A stretch of 64,000 bases of DNA, taken from Vibrio europaeus (GTDB taxonomy: Bacteria > Pseudomonadota > Gammaproteobacteria > Enterobacterales > Vibrionaceae). The notes below the pieces were generated by a model. It worked only from the letters and a program-made list of their open reading frames with translations. It was not told the origin of the DNA and did not search any database. Made by a program: the position numbers and the translations under genes. Of the stretch, positions 55,045-64,000 are shown in pieces; the stretch's first letter is position 1; each line of letters begins with the position of its first letter. Where the stretch lies: positions 62,001-126,000 of the forward strand of contig NZ_LUAX01000003.1 of assembly GCF_001695575.1 (NCBI RefSeq), written 5' to 3'.

Positions 55045-57348
55045 TTACTTAAATGTTGTGCCAATAATTAGATAAACAGAGTCAAAATTCTGTTCCGTGC
55101 GACCGTAGCCAAACATTATTGGCCCGATTGGAGAATCCACCCCTGCAAATACGGAGCCGGCAGCGTATAAAGGCGCATCATCAATGTCTATGTCGGGAGA
55201 AGACCACACACCGCCATATTCCATTGAAGCACCGACATAGAAGGGTGAAGTAAACAGTCCAAAGTCGTTATCAAACCAACGATAGCGATAAACTAAACTG
55301 CCAAATACTTTGTTCTGTCCAATCAAACTATTACGCGGAATTCCCGATAAATTTAAAAAACCACCAATTTCTTTAGGATCAATCGGGACAGATGAGTTCT
55401 TATTGTTTACAAAACCAACATCAATATTTGCGACCAAAGTATGGCGAGAAAATGTATGAGCAGCGATCATCTTAGCGCCAAACTCGTAGGCAGTGTCCTC
55501 CTCATGTTGGCCATTGACCAATTCGCCTTCAATAAGCTTTGTTTGTCCATCACTCTCATCGTGAGAAATCAGATAATCTAGATCCAGATAGAAGCCTTTA
55601 CGAGGTAAGCTGTAATTATCTAGGGTATCAATTCGATAATTAGCAAAAACGCCAAGACGTTTAAAAACAACGTCACCATAGGAAGGTAAAGTAGATAACT
55701 CTCCTTCCCCGTCAACATACCTTGCGCCTATTTTAAATCGACGCCACAAAGTATCCTGATACCCTAAAGCCCACTCAATAATCCACTCTTCATAATTTAC
55801 TGGTAGAAAGTTTTTTGTCGCTGCTAAAGTCGTATCGTCAAAGCCTGAAACAGGTGCATTGCGTTTTTCATTACTAAATGTAACTCCGAAAGTCGTGAAT
55901 GTTTTCTGGCTAGAGAAAAATGGCGTATACAGCTGGGCTTCAAATCGTTTATCTGTGCCGATTTCAAAGTTGGTTCTCAACTCAGCGCCATAGTCATTAA
56001 GGTCAGTAAAGTTGCTCGATACACCAATCGAATATTGGCTATCGGTACTAAAATCATCCTCTAAGAAAAAGCGGAAGTTAACATAGTTTGGTCCCCACGA
56101 CTTCTCATTAACATCAACAATAAGCGTATCTTGACCATCGACGACATCATAACGGTACTTAATAAGCTCAAAACGATCTAACGCATATAAGTCTTGAACA
56201 CTTTGCTCGACCTCAGACAAGCTGTACTTATTGCCTGGTTCTAAATTTAACCTTTGTTCAAGCAGCTCATCGGCATAGTGAGTATTGTTGTTGATCACTA
56301 CGTTCTGAACCTTAATCTCGTCTCCGTATCGCAGCTTACGACGCACCTCTTCTTTATGGTCAACGTACTTTTGATATTGCGCTGAGGAGAGACTGTATCG
56401 CTTGAGGAGATCCTTGCTCTCCATGGTGACCTGATAGCCTTTATTGAATGCTTCAGGCATTTTCGCAAATTCAGTGGTTTCCATATCACCCACTTCAGGG
56501 CGGAGATAGAGATCTCGATCGGTGAGTAATTCGACTTGTTGATTGGTCGTGTTCCTAACTAAGTAGTTAGAGAGCTGATCAGCAACGGTAAATAGATTAG
56601 TAAAATCTTCTTCACGTTTATATTCGGTACTGATATCAACCGCAATAACAATATCCGCACCTAAATCACGCGCAATGTCGACCGGCATGTTATTGGTGAC
56701 ACCACCATCGACGAGCAGTCGGCCATCAAGGTTATAAGGAGGAAGGGCTCCTGGTACAGACATGCTCGCCATCATGGCATCAACCAAGTAGCCATGATCA
56801 ATAACCACGGGTTCGAGCTCAATAATATCTGTCGCCACTGAACGATAAGGAATAACGAGCTGATCAAAGGACTCAAAAGGGGGTAAGTTGCCAGCAGTTT
56901 CACGCAGTAGTTTCAACATCCCCTGCCCCTGAACAATACCACGCTTACCATGTATTTCGCCCCAGCTTAAACCAAGATCGGTGGTCAGTTGGTATCTGTC
57001 TTCGTACTCTTTGTCTTGAACTTTGCGTTGACTGCGATCAACCCGATCGCGGTAACCGCTATTCCAGTCGACCGTGTCGATAAAAGACTCGATTTCGTCG
57101 GCACTCATACCTGTGGCGTATAAGCCACCAACATATGATCCCATACTCGTACCAGTGATGATGTCGACAGGAACTCTTAGCTCTTCCAATGCTTTTAGCA
57201 CGCCGATATGCGCAGCACCTTTAGCACCACCACCCGCCAAAACAAGGGCGACTTTGGGTCTAATTTCTTGCTTCGCTTCAGGCTGAGCCATAGCACTAAA
57301 TGCCACACTTCCAATAACACATGCTAGGAAGCCAACGAGTTTTCTCAC
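55045..57348 (-). CDS. Patatin-like type Vd autotransporter (PlpD-like)
   Basis: Secreted or surface lipase fused to its own outer-membrane translocator, 767 residues. A signal peptide ends near AMAQ (residue 22). The patatin domain (about 32-300) has the oxyanion motif GGGAKG, the nucleophile GTSMGS and the catalytic Asp in VDGGVTNN, all intact. A single POTRA-like region (about 340-415: IKVQNVVINNNTHYADELLEQ) precedes a BamA/TpsB-type 16-strand barrel (about 430-767) ending GTTFK. This is the domain order of P. aeruginosa PlpD. The start is GTG with AAGGA at 9 bp. It is probably a phospholipase A1. Alternative label: RssA-like, but the barrel argues against a cytosolic role. Confidence 0.9.
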   Translation of the reverse strand: MRKLVGFLACVIGSVAFSAMAQPEAKQEIRPKVALVLAGGGAKGAAHIGVLKALEELRVPVDIITGTSMGSYVGGLYATGMSADEIESFIDTVDWNSGYRDRVDRSQRKVQDKEYEDRYQLTTDLGLSWGEIHGKRGIVQGQGMLKLLRETAGNLPPFESFDQLVIPYRSVATDIIELEPVVIDHGYLVDAMMASMSVPGALPPYNLDGRLLVDGGVTNNMPVDIARDLGADIVIAVDISTEYKREEDFTNLFTVADQLSNYLVRNTTNQQVELLTDRDLYLRPEVGDMETTEFAKMPEAFNKGYQVTMESKDLLKRYSLSSAQYQKYVDHKEEVRRKLRYGDEIKVQNVVINNNTHYADELLEQRLNLEPGNKYSLSEVEQSVQDLYALDRFELIKYRYDVVDGQDTLIVDVNEKSWGPNYVNFRFFLEDDFSTDSQYSIGVSSNFTDLNDYGAELRTNFEIGTDKRFEAQLYTPFFSSQKTFTTFGVTFSNEKRNAPVSGFDDTTLAATKNFLPVNYEEWIIEWALGYQDTLWRRFKIGARYVDGEGELSTLPSYGDVVFKRLGVFANYRIDTLDNYSLPRKGFYLDLDYLISHDESDGQTKLIEGELVNGQHEEDTAYEFGAKMIAAHTFSRHTLVANIDVGFVNNKNSSVPIDPKEIGGFLNLSGIPRNSLIGQNKVFGSLVYRYRWFDNDFGLFTSPFYVGASMEYGGVWSSPDIDIDDAPLYAAGSVFAGVDSPIGPIMFGYGRTEQNFDSVYLIIGTTFK

Positions 57349-57434
57349 AATTCGAGTTCCTTTCTGGGGCTTATATTGTGTTTATACTGTCAGACGTTAT
57401 CGCCGTAAAGTATTAATATTCAACACAATGATTA

Positions 57435-59798
57435 CTACCAACTAAATAATTCTTTTATCCATTGTTTGGGTTGATTCTCGCACTGTTTTTTCAAACTTCC
57501 ATCAATATCCCAAACAGGTAATTTAAACTGATTAGAGCAATCAAGATCTAAACTGCCCTGCGCTGTTTTCGCAAAACCTAAAGTGCTAACACCTTGCGGC
57601 CAAGGTAGGGTTAGCTTCTCTGGAATTCGGTGTTTTAGGTACTCAGCATAGACTCTCAATGCGCCACTAGAGCCTGTCAGCTTGGTCGGTTTATTATCAT
57701 CTCGACCTAACCATATGGTTGTCACCTCGCGCCCATCAACACCGACAAACCAACTGTCGCGAGTATCGTTACTAGTGCCTGTTTTACCTGCTAGTGCAGC
57801 CCAACCAAATTGGCTATTAAGGTAACGACCCGTCCCTTCAAGTACCCCACGTTTCATCGCATAAGTAGTCAGCCATGCCGCTTGCTGATCAACGGTTTGT
57901 GACACTCTTGGCAGTGACTGATACAAGACATTACCGTCTAAGCTGATGACTGAACGGAGCGCAGACAACCTCGCCTGCTTACCTGAGTTGGTCAGGGTTT
58001 GATACATCTGTGCCACTTGAAAGGGCGTCAGTGTGAATGAACCAAGGAACATCGAAGGCACGGGACGAATTTCATTTTTATCCACACCGAGCTTTTCTAG
58101 GGTTTTCACCACACTTGGAATGCCTAGTCGCATGCCCAGTTCAACGGTCGGCACATTTAATGATTTGGCTAAGGCAATATATAGAGGCACATCACCACGG
58201 AATTTACGATCATAATTACGCGGCGACCAAACGTTACCTTTACTGCCTTTTAAACTGATTGGCTTATCATGCAAAGTCGTAGCAAGGTTGTATTTCTCCG
58301 GCTGCTCAAGGGCTGTTAAATACACTGCAGGTTTAGCCAGAGAGCCGATTTGACGACTGGCATTTAGCGCGCGGTTAAAACCGTCATAGCCAGTGCGTTT
58401 ACCACCAACCATAGCGCGAATTTCTCCGCTATGACGATCAACAGCGACAGCAGCACCTTCTAAGGACTTACCCGCGACGCTAGCAAGTTGCGGGATTTTC
58501 TTCGCAATTGCCTGCTCTAGTTCATGCTGAGAGACAGGGTCTAATGAGGTAAATACTTTCAAGCCAACATCTGACTGGAAAGCTTCGCCCACTTTCTCTC
58601 TCAGCTCAATTTTCAACTGTTGGAAGTACGCAGGCTGACGACTGGCTATCTGTGGATTATCTTGAATATCCAACGATCGACTGGCAGCCATATCATACTC
58701 ACTCGCAGTTAGCGTACCCTGCTGCATCATCAATCTTAGTACTAAATCACGTCGCTTTTTGGCGCGCTCTGGGAAACGGATTGGATTGTAGTATGAAGGG
58801 CCTTTCACCATACCAACTAACAACGCCAACTGATCGATACGTAACTCTTGAATAGGCTGACCGAAATAAAGCCGAGCCGCTAAACCAAAACCATGAATCG
58901 CCTGCCCTCGGCTTTGCCCTAGATACACTTCATTGAGATACGCCTCTAAGATCCGATCTTTGCTGTAGCGGTGATCAAGAATTAGAGCGATATAAGCTTC
59001 GCGGATCTTACGCCACAAGGTGCGATCGCTTGATAAAAATAGGTTTTTCGCTAGCTGCTGAGTAAGGGTACTTCCCCCTTGAACCGTTCGCCCGGCCTTA
59101 ACGTTCACTACCAGTGCACGCGCTATCGCTAATGGTGACACGCCATCGTGATGATAAAAATCACGATCCTCAGTAGCCAGCAAGGCATCGATCATCACTT
59201 CTGGAAATTGCACACGTTTAACAAATAGTCGTTGCTCATCATGGTTTTTCTCAAGCATTCCCAACATCTTAGGCTCAATGCGCAGATAACCGAGGTCACC
59301 TTTGGTCTCTAACGATTGAATCCGCTCAAGACTATTTTTCGAGAAATGGAGCATCACGTGGCGATCTGGCTCAGGGCCGTCGCTAAACTCAAATGGGCGG
59401 CGTATTAGCTCAATCTTAGTTGACGATGATGAATACTCACCCGGATAACGGGGTTGGCGCACCTTGCGATAGTTAAGCACATCCAGCTCGTTACGCACTT
59501 CTTGGATGGTAATCGAATCCCCCGGCGCTAAGTTGAGAATACGTGCGTAAACCACTGTAGGTAGGTCGAAAAGTTGTCCTTCAAAGCGCTGTTTCACCAA
59601 TGTATCAAGATAGATGCCGACCACCAGCAACACAGCGATACCGGCTAAAGCAAGCTTCCAGCTCAAGCTCCAGATAGCCTTTAACCAAGAACGCTGTGGC
59701 TTTTTGTTCGGGCTCCGTTTTGGGGATTTGGTCGTGCGTTTACGCACAGGCTTACTGGTGGTCTTTTTAGTGCCTGTCGACGTTGATTTCTTGGTCAT
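57435..59798 (-). CDS. mrcB: Penicillin-binding protein 1B
   Basis: Bifunctional class A peptidoglycan synthase. A Lys/Thr-rich cytoplasmic tail (1-35) and one membrane anchor (about 48-66) are followed by a UB2H-like domain (about 85-180), the GT51 glycosyltransferase with EDRDFYHHDGVS and GGSTLTQQLAKN, and the transpeptidase with GSLAKP (SxxK), SLN and KTGTS. 787 residues. The UB2H region is the docking site for LpoB in E. coli; no lpoB is in this window. The ATG overlaps the hrpB stop codon (ATGA), so translation is coupled. Confidence 0.95.
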   Translation of the reverse strand: MTKKSTSTGTKKTTSKPVRKRTTKSPKRSPNKKPQRSWLKAIWSLSWKLALAGIAVLLVVGIYLDTLVKQRFEGQLFDLPTVVYARILNLAPGDSITIQEVRNELDVLNYRKVRQPRYPGEYSSSSTKIELIRRPFEFSDGPEPDRHVMLHFSKNSLERIQSLETKGDLGYLRIEPKMLGMLEKNHDEQRLFVKRVQFPEVMIDALLATEDRDFYHHDGVSPLAIARALVVNVKAGRTVQGGSTLTQQLAKNLFLSSDRTLWRKIREAYIALILDHRYSKDRILEAYLNEVYLGQSRGQAIHGFGLAARLYFGQPIQELRIDQLALLVGMVKGPSYYNPIRFPERAKKRRDLVLRLMMQQGTLTASEYDMAASRSLDIQDNPQIASRQPAYFQQLKIELREKVGEAFQSDVGLKVFTSLDPVSQHELEQAIAKKIPQLASVAGKSLEGAAVAVDRHSGEIRAMVGGKRTGYDGFNRALNASRQIGSLAKPAVYLTALEQPEKYNLATTLHDKPISLKGSKGNVWSPRNYDRKFRGDVPLYIALAKSLNVPTVELGMRLGIPSVVKTLEKLGVDKNEIRPVPSMFLGSFTLTPFQVAQMYQTLTNSGKQARLSALRSVISLDGNVLYQSLPRVSQTVDQQAAWLTTYAMKRGVLEGTGRYLNSQFGWAALAGKTGTSNDTRDSWFVGVDGREVTTIWLGRDDNKPTKLTGSSGALRVYAEYLKHRIPEKLTLPWPQGVSTLGFAKTAQGSLDLDCSNQFKLPVWDIDGSLKKQCENQPKQWIKELFSW

Positions 59799-62248
59799 GA
59801 GTTTAGCTGTCTTTTGGTTTTCGTTGTCGCCACATGGTTAGCTGGATCGTCCGGCCAAACGTGCTTAGGGTAGCGCCCTTTCATCTCTTTCTGCACTTCT
59901 TTGTATGCGCCACACCAAAAGCTTGCCAGATCTCGCGTTACTTGCAGCGGTCTTTGCGCAGGAGAAAGTAGTTCTAGCACCAAACGCTTGCTACCCTGAG
60001 CAATTTCAGGCGAAGCCTGTTCACCAAACACTTCCTGCATACGCACCGACAAGACTGGATCCTGCCCTTGCTGATAGCGAATTTTCTTTTTGCTGCCCGT
60101 TGGCACTTGGTAATGTGTTGGCAGCCACTTATCTATCTCTTGATTCAGCGGCCAGCCTAGATAAGCCAATAGCGCCCCGCTTAAATCCACCTTTGCCAAT
60201 GCCTTCACCGAACCCACACCATTTAGGTAAGGCTCTAGCCAATCAGATAAGTGGTTCAGTAAGCCAGCTTCATCTAACTGGGGCCACTCTTGTTCCGGCA
60301 ACCATTCCTGTCCGCAGCGCATACGCTCTAAAAGCTCAACGCTTTGCGGTGTCCAATTTAATACTGAAAGCCCTTTACGTTGAACGAAATTAAGTAAAGC
60401 TTGCGTCATTTTTTCACGTGGAGGTTCAGGAAGCGCTTTTCTCTCAATAATTAAGCGGCCGAGTTTTGTCTGACATTCAGCAATCAGACGACCTTTTTGC
60501 TCATCCCAATCAACCAACTCTATCGATGTATAAAGCTCTGGTGAACGCTGCTGCAGCGACGCAAGATCAAGTTCCAAGGCAGAAAATATTTGTGAGGATT
60601 CCGATTGACCGCGCATCAAGTCAATCACAACAATATAATCGCAAGCAGCGAGTCTTTGGCTGTCTTCTAGCTGTGCCCCATGTCCATTAGCGAGTAAGAA
60701 ACGCCCTAGCTGATTGCTACGAGCCTGAGCAATTCGATCAGGGAAAGCTAGCGCCAACAAACAGGCAACGGATGACTCGTCAATGCCAGTCAGTGAGAAA
60801 TCGCTACCGATGCGCTTGGCAATGGTTCGCGCTCGCTCAATCACCATTTTTTGTTTGCTGTGTTTACCCAGCTTTAAGCGGTGTACGCTATGCATAAAAT
60901 CCAATGTGTTTCGTTCAGGCTCTTCCAGAAGGGCGATTATTGCCGCAGCGGTTTGGCTTGAGTCATTCGCTTTTGCCAGCATAGCGCAAGCTCTAGGCTC
61001 TAAACCCAACTTCGCAGCCAATTTACCGGCTTCAGTTAACTGGCCTTTGCTGTCCAATAGCCCAAGCTGAACAAGCAAGGCTCTGGCTTGGTTAATCGCA
61101 CTTTCAGGTGGCACATCTAGCCAACTTAAATCTTCAGGCGTTTGCGCGCCCCACTGAGCAAGCTCCAATACGAGATTCGACAAATCTGAATGCAGTATTT
61201 CCGGTGAAGGCACATAAGGCTGCTGATTGAGCTGCCCTTCAGAGTACAAACGCACACAAATACCAGGCTCTAAACGCCCTGCACGGCCCGTTCTTTGCTC
61301 AGCAGATGATTGAGCAATCCGAGTTTGCTCCAAACGAGTGACACCACTTTTCAGATCAAACTTCGCTACGCGCTCATAACCTGAGTCAACAACTAGCCTA
61401 ATCCCTTCTATGGTCAGTGAGGTTTCTGCAATATTGGTGGCCAATACAACTTTTCTCTCGCCATTTTTAGCCGGTTGGATTGCGGCTTGCTGCTGAGCAA
61501 AGTCTAGCTGCCCATAGAGAGGACAAATCTGAACACCACTCGCTAGATGCTGCAATCGCTCTTCAACACGTTTGATTGCCGCCACTCCCGGTAGAAAAGC
61601 CAATAAAGAACCGGATTCGTTTTCTATCAGCGAGGTGATCTGCTTCGCCATCTGATCTTCTAAGCGCTCATTTGGCTTAGCTGGGACATATCTGTGCTCA
61701 ACTGGAAAGCTTCTACCTTGAGATTCAACATATTCAGCATCGGGCAACAAACGAGATAGAGCGAGTTGATCTAATGTCGCTGACATCACCACTAATTTAA
61801 GATCATCGCGCAGCGCTTCTTGGATCTCCAAACAAAACGCGAGCGCGGTGTCAGCGTGAATACTGCGTTCATGAAATTCATCAAAGATCACCAGATCGAC
61901 GCCCCTCAATTCCGGATCCGACTGAATCATACGAGTCAGAATACCTTCGGTCACCACTTCCAACTGCGTCTGTTGACTGGTTTTGTTTTCTCCACGAACA
62001 CGATAACCCACTCGCTGCCCAACCTTCTCTCCAAGCTGCTCGGCAAGGTAACGGGCAATGTTACGTGCGGCGAGTCTCCTCGGCTCCAGCATAATAATCT
62101 TGCCTTTAACCACATTGTGCTTAATCAATTGCAGTGGGAAATGGGTTGATTTACCCGCACCAGGGGCTGCTTTAAGAATGAGCTGTGAATTGTTGCGCAC
62201 ACCAGAGATGAGCTCTGGCATCACGCCCTGAATAGGCAATTGTGACAA
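59795..62248 (-). CDS. hrpB: ATP-dependent helicase HrpB
   Basis: DExH-box helicase of the HrpA/HrpB group; cellular role not well defined. Walker A APGAGKST, DEFH box (VIFDEFHERS), SATLD, the helicase-C motifs ATNIAETSLTI and QRTGRAGR, and the HrpB-specific C-terminal region are present. I chose TTG 62248 (LSQLPIQG, 817 residues) because it aligns with the E. coli start and follows AAGG at 8 bp. A TTG at 62278 would add ten residues with no family match. It precedes mrcB as in E. coli and is divergent from sfsA. Confidence 0.92.
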   Translation of the reverse strand: MSQLPIQGVMPELISGVRNNSQLILKAAPGAGKSTHFPLQLIKHNVVKGKIIMLEPRRLAARNIARYLAEQLGEKVGQRVGYRVRGENKTSQQTQLEVVTEGILTRMIQSDPELRGVDLVIFDEFHERSIHADTALAFCLEIQEALRDDLKLVVMSATLDQLALSRLLPDAEYVESQGRSFPVEHRYVPAKPNERLEDQMAKQITSLIENESGSLLAFLPGVAAIKRVEERLQHLASGVQICPLYGQLDFAQQQAAIQPAKNGERKVVLATNIAETSLTIEGIRLVVDSGYERVAKFDLKSGVTRLEQTRIAQSSAEQRTGRAGRLEPGICVRLYSEGQLNQQPYVPSPEILHSDLSNLVLELAQWGAQTPEDLSWLDVPPESAINQARALLVQLGLLDSKGQLTEAGKLAAKLGLEPRACAMLAKANDSSQTAAAIIALLEEPERNTLDFMHSVHRLKLGKHSKQKMVIERARTIAKRIGSDFSLTGIDESSVACLLALAFPDRIAQARSNQLGRFLLANGHGAQLEDSQRLAACDYIVVIDLMRGQSESSQIFSALELDLASLQQRSPELYTSIELVDWDEQKGRLIAECQTKLGRLIIERKALPEPPREKMTQALLNFVQRKGLSVLNWTPQSVELLERMRCGQEWLPEQEWPQLDEAGLLNHLSDWLEPYLNGVGSVKALAKVDLSGALLAYLGWPLNQEIDKWLPTHYQVPTGSKKKIRYQQGQDPVLSVRMQEVFGEQASPEIAQGSKRLVLELLSPAQRPLQVTRDLASFWCGAYKEVQKEMKGRYPKHVWPDDPANHVATTKTKRQLNS

Positions 62249-62303
62249 TGGGTGAACCTTGTGGTGTAATGTTGGCAACTATTGTACATAAAAACAGTGC
62301 TAA

Positions 62304-63017
62304 ATGAAGTTTGAACTACCATTAGAATCGGCCACATTAATCAAACGCTATAAACGTTTTCTCGCCGACATTACCTTACCGGATGGCAGTGAGCGCACTA
62401 TCCACTGTGCCAATACAGGCGCAATGACAGGCTGCGCAACGCCAGGAAATAAAGTTTGGTACTCAACATCGGATAACCCTAAGCGTAAGTACCCAAATAG
62501 CTGGGAATTATCGGAGACCAGTCAAGGTCATCGCATCTGCATAAATACCGCGCGCGCCAATCAATTAGCTGTAGAAGCAATAGAAGCAGGCGTGATTGGT
62601 GAACTGCAAGGTTATGACCAACTTCAAACTGAAGTGAAATATGGCAATGAAAATAGCCGGATTGATATCTTGCTCAAATCAGAAAATCAACCAAAATGCT
62701 ATATAGAGGTTAAAAGCGTCACCTTATTGGATGAGGATTTACAAGGCCAAGGGTATTTCCCAGATGCAGTCACTACTCGTGGACAAAAGCACCTGAGAGA
62801 GCTCACAGAAATGGTGCATTCTGGAAGCAGAGCAGTACTTTTATTCACTGTTTTACATTCAGGGATTGAAAAAGTCGCTCCAGCACTCCATATAGACGCC
62901 AAATATTCACAATTACTGAAATACGCTCAAGAACAAGGGGTGGAAGTACTGTGCTACAAGGCAGAGCTTTCAAGCGATGAGATTAAACTGGTCAAGTCAC
63001 TCGAATTTAGCCATTAA
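62304..63017 (+). CDS. sfsA: SfsA family DNA/RNA-processing protein
   Basis: 237-residue protein named for sugar-fermentation stimulation in E. coli, with an OB-like N-terminal part and a nuclease-like fold at the C-terminus. Conserved segments: [19 protein letters not shown], the nuclease-like DILL and [10 protein letters not shown], and [18 protein letters not shown]. True substrate unknown. Only 55 bp separate it from the divergent hrpB, so their promoters overlap. It precedes dksA as in E. coli. Confidence 0.93.
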   Translation: MKFELPLESATLIKRYKRFLADITLPDGSERTIHCANTGAMTGCATPGNKVWYSTSDNPKRKYPNSWELSETSQGHRICINTARANQLAVEAIEAGVIGELQGYDQLQTEVKYGNENSRIDILLKSENQPKCYIEVKSVTLLDEDLQGQGYFPDAVTTRGQKHLRELTEMVHSGSRAVLLFTVLHSGIEKVAPALHIDAKYSQLLKYAQEQGVEVLCYKAELSSDEIKLVKSLEFSH

Positions 63018-63043
63018 TGGCAAAAAATGATGTGACCTTCACA

Positions 63044-63098
63044 TTGACAGTAAGTTTAACCTCAAGTATTTGCCTCCAAAGATTCTTTTTGCTATAGA
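63044..63098 (+). promoter_or_regulatory. Two candidate promoters of dksA
   Basis: P1: TTGACA (63044-63049), 17 bp, TATTTG (63067-63072). P2: TTGCCT (63070-63075), 17 bp, extended TGC-TATAGA (63093-63098), followed by the GC-rich discriminator TACCCGCC. P2 has the form of a ppGpp/DksA-repressed promoter, which would fit the negative autoregulation of dksA known in E. coli. Confidence 0.5.
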
Positions 63099-63156
63099 TA
63101 CCCGCCTTAAAAATAACTGCGAGCGCAGTTGACTAGGTGTTAGTAGGAGATGCTGC

Positions 63157-63603
63157 ATGCCAGACTCAAAGAAAAAAGCGCTAGGCATCCTAGCCATTGC
63201 AGGGGTTGAGCCATACCAAGAAAAAGCAGGTGAAGAATACATGTCACCTGAGCAGTTGGCTCATTTTACAAAAATTCTATCAGCTTGGCGCAACCAGCTC
63301 AGGGAAGAAGTTGACCGCACTGTACACCACATGCAGGACGAGGCAGCAAATTTCCCAGATCCAGTTGACCGTGCTTCTCAAGAAGAAGAGTTCAGCTTAG
63401 AGCTACGCAACCGTGACCGTGAGCGTCGTCTGATTAAGAAAATCGAGAAAACACTAACAAAGATCGAAGACGATGACTTCGGCTTTTGTGAATCTTGTGG
63501 CATCGAGATCGGTATCCGCCGTCTAGAGGCTCGTCCAACCGCAGACCTTTGTATTGACTGTAAAACTCTTGCAGAAATCAAAGAGAAGCAAATGCAGGGT
63601 TAA
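63157..63603 (+). CDS. dksA: RNA polymerase-binding transcription factor DksA
   Basis: Cofactor of ppGpp in the stringent response; it enters the RNA polymerase secondary channel. 148 residues. The coiled-coil tip has D68, D71 and A73 (DPVDRA), equal to the DxxDxA motif of E. coli, and the zinc finger has C111, C114, C132 and C135. The ribosome site AGGAG is 8 bp before the ATG. A strong terminator follows; gluQ begins 70 bp later, the conserved dksA-gluQ arrangement. Confidence 0.97.
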   Translation: MPDSKKKALGILAIAGVEPYQEKAGEEYMSPEQLAHFTKILSAWRNQLREEVDRTVHHMQDEAANFPDPVDRASQEEEFSLELRNRDRERRLIKKIEKTLTKIEDDDFGFCESCGIEIGIRRLEARPTADLCIDCKTLAEIKEKQMQG

Positions 63604-63624
63604 TCACTCTTGCAATGACTATTG

Positions 63625-63647
63625 AAGGGAGCTTTGGCTCCCTTTTT
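63625..63647 (+). terminator. Intrinsic terminator between dksA and gluQ
   Basis: AAGGGAGC (63625-63632), loop TTTG, GCTCCCTT (63637-63644) and T run to 63647. In E. coli and Shigella the dksA-gluQ junction also has a terminator that keeps gluQ expression low. Confidence 0.92.
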
Positions 63648-63673
63648 GGTTTGTATCACGGCATAAAAATAGT

Positions 63674-64000
63674 ATGAGTTATATTGGTCGCTTCGCACCA
63701 TCTCCATCCGGCCCACTGCATTTTGGTTCCTTGATCGCCGCTTTAGGCAGTTACTTCCAAGCGAAAGCAAATCATGGTCAATGGTTGGTCAGAATTGAAG
63801 ACTTAGATCCACCACGCGAAATGCCCGGTGCTGCTTGTTTAATTTTACAAACCTTAGAAGCATACCGTCTTTTTTGGGATGGTGAAGTGGTTTACCAGAG
63901 TCAACGACACGACTTATATCAAGCGCAAATTGAGCGTTGGTTAGCAAGCGGACAAGCGTACTACTGCCAGTGCACACGTAAGCAAATTAAAGCGCTTGGT
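63674..64000 (+). CDS. gluQ: Glutamyl-Q tRNA(Asp) synthetase, 5' part only
   Basis: The first 109 codons lie in the window and the gene runs off the right edge. Product begins [20 protein letters not shown]. It glutamylates the queuosine base of tRNA-Asp and is a paralog of the GluRS catalytic core without an anticodon domain. Visible marks are the HIGH-like LHFGSL, the [10 protein letters not shown] block and the first zinc cysteines (YYCQCT). The E. coli protein matches throughout. The start ATG at 63674 has no strong ribosome site. Confidence 0.93.
   Translation, partial: MSYIGRFAPSPSGPLHFGSLIAALGSYFQAKANHGQWLVRIEDLDPPREMPGAACLILQTLEAYRLFWDGEVVYQSQRHDLYQAQIERWLASGQAYYCQCTRKQIKALG

Noticed and set aside
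58033..58258. Two overlapping plus-strand frames inside mrcB
   Set aside because: Antisense shadows of a well-conserved transpeptidase domain; no ribosome site.

Overview
The window is a chromosomal segment of a Vibrio-type gammaproteobacterium (Vibrionaceae). The evidence is an OmpU-type porin, the chitin regulator ChiS beside a complete chitin-oligosaccharide operon, a VexLM-like RND pump, and a gene order from glmM to gluQ that follows, as far as I remember it, the V. cholerae chromosome I locus around VC0600-VC0640. I see no phage, IS element, CRISPR array, rRNA or tRNA. Every large gene is intact except gluQ, which runs off the right edge.

Layout. 1-340: an 8-bp tandem array, a cluster of tiny triloop hairpins, the prfC terminator and a long palindrome. 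341-5070: prfC, a GGDEF/EAL protein, rimI and holD. 5194-12685: housekeeping block glmM-folP-ftsH-rlmE, yhbY, greA and the porin. 12786-18065: dacB, an MgtE-type Mg2+ transporter with a structured leader and a candidate leader peptide, tyrS and an M23 peptidase. 18112-26925: VexLM-like efflux pair, erpA, hemL, a 39-residue membrane protein missed by simple ORF lists, an AI-2E-family transporter and rsmC.

27135-45603 is the chitin module. ChiS is followed by a regulatory region of about 650 bp and ten co-directional genes: periplasmic binding protein, two permeases, two ATPases, GH9 glucosaminidase, GlcNAc kinase, GH20 hexosaminidase, GH94 diacetylchitobiose phosphorylase and a phosphohexomutase. 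Together they import chitin oligosaccharides and convert them to GlcNAc-6-P. Stable hairpins sit in several of the gene junctions.

45671-64000: Fur-box-controlled fbpABC ferric transporter, the nitrogen pair glnK-amtB with a sigma-54 promoter and an NtrC box, yacL, a second triloop-hairpin/8-bp-repeat element, acnB with a tiny overlapping upstream ORF, a type Vd patatin autotransporter, mrcB, hrpB, sfsA, dksA and partial gluQ.

Nothing here is a wholly unknown gene system. The most unusual items are regulatory or structural: a Pro-Pro leader peptide ahead of mgtE, an NtrC box embedded in a terminator stem, two copies of a mini-hairpin element that each abut a different 8-bp repeat, mutually exclusive pairings in the chitin-operon leader, and a strong Shine-Dalgarno sequence that serves a 7-codon ORF overlapping the acnB start.
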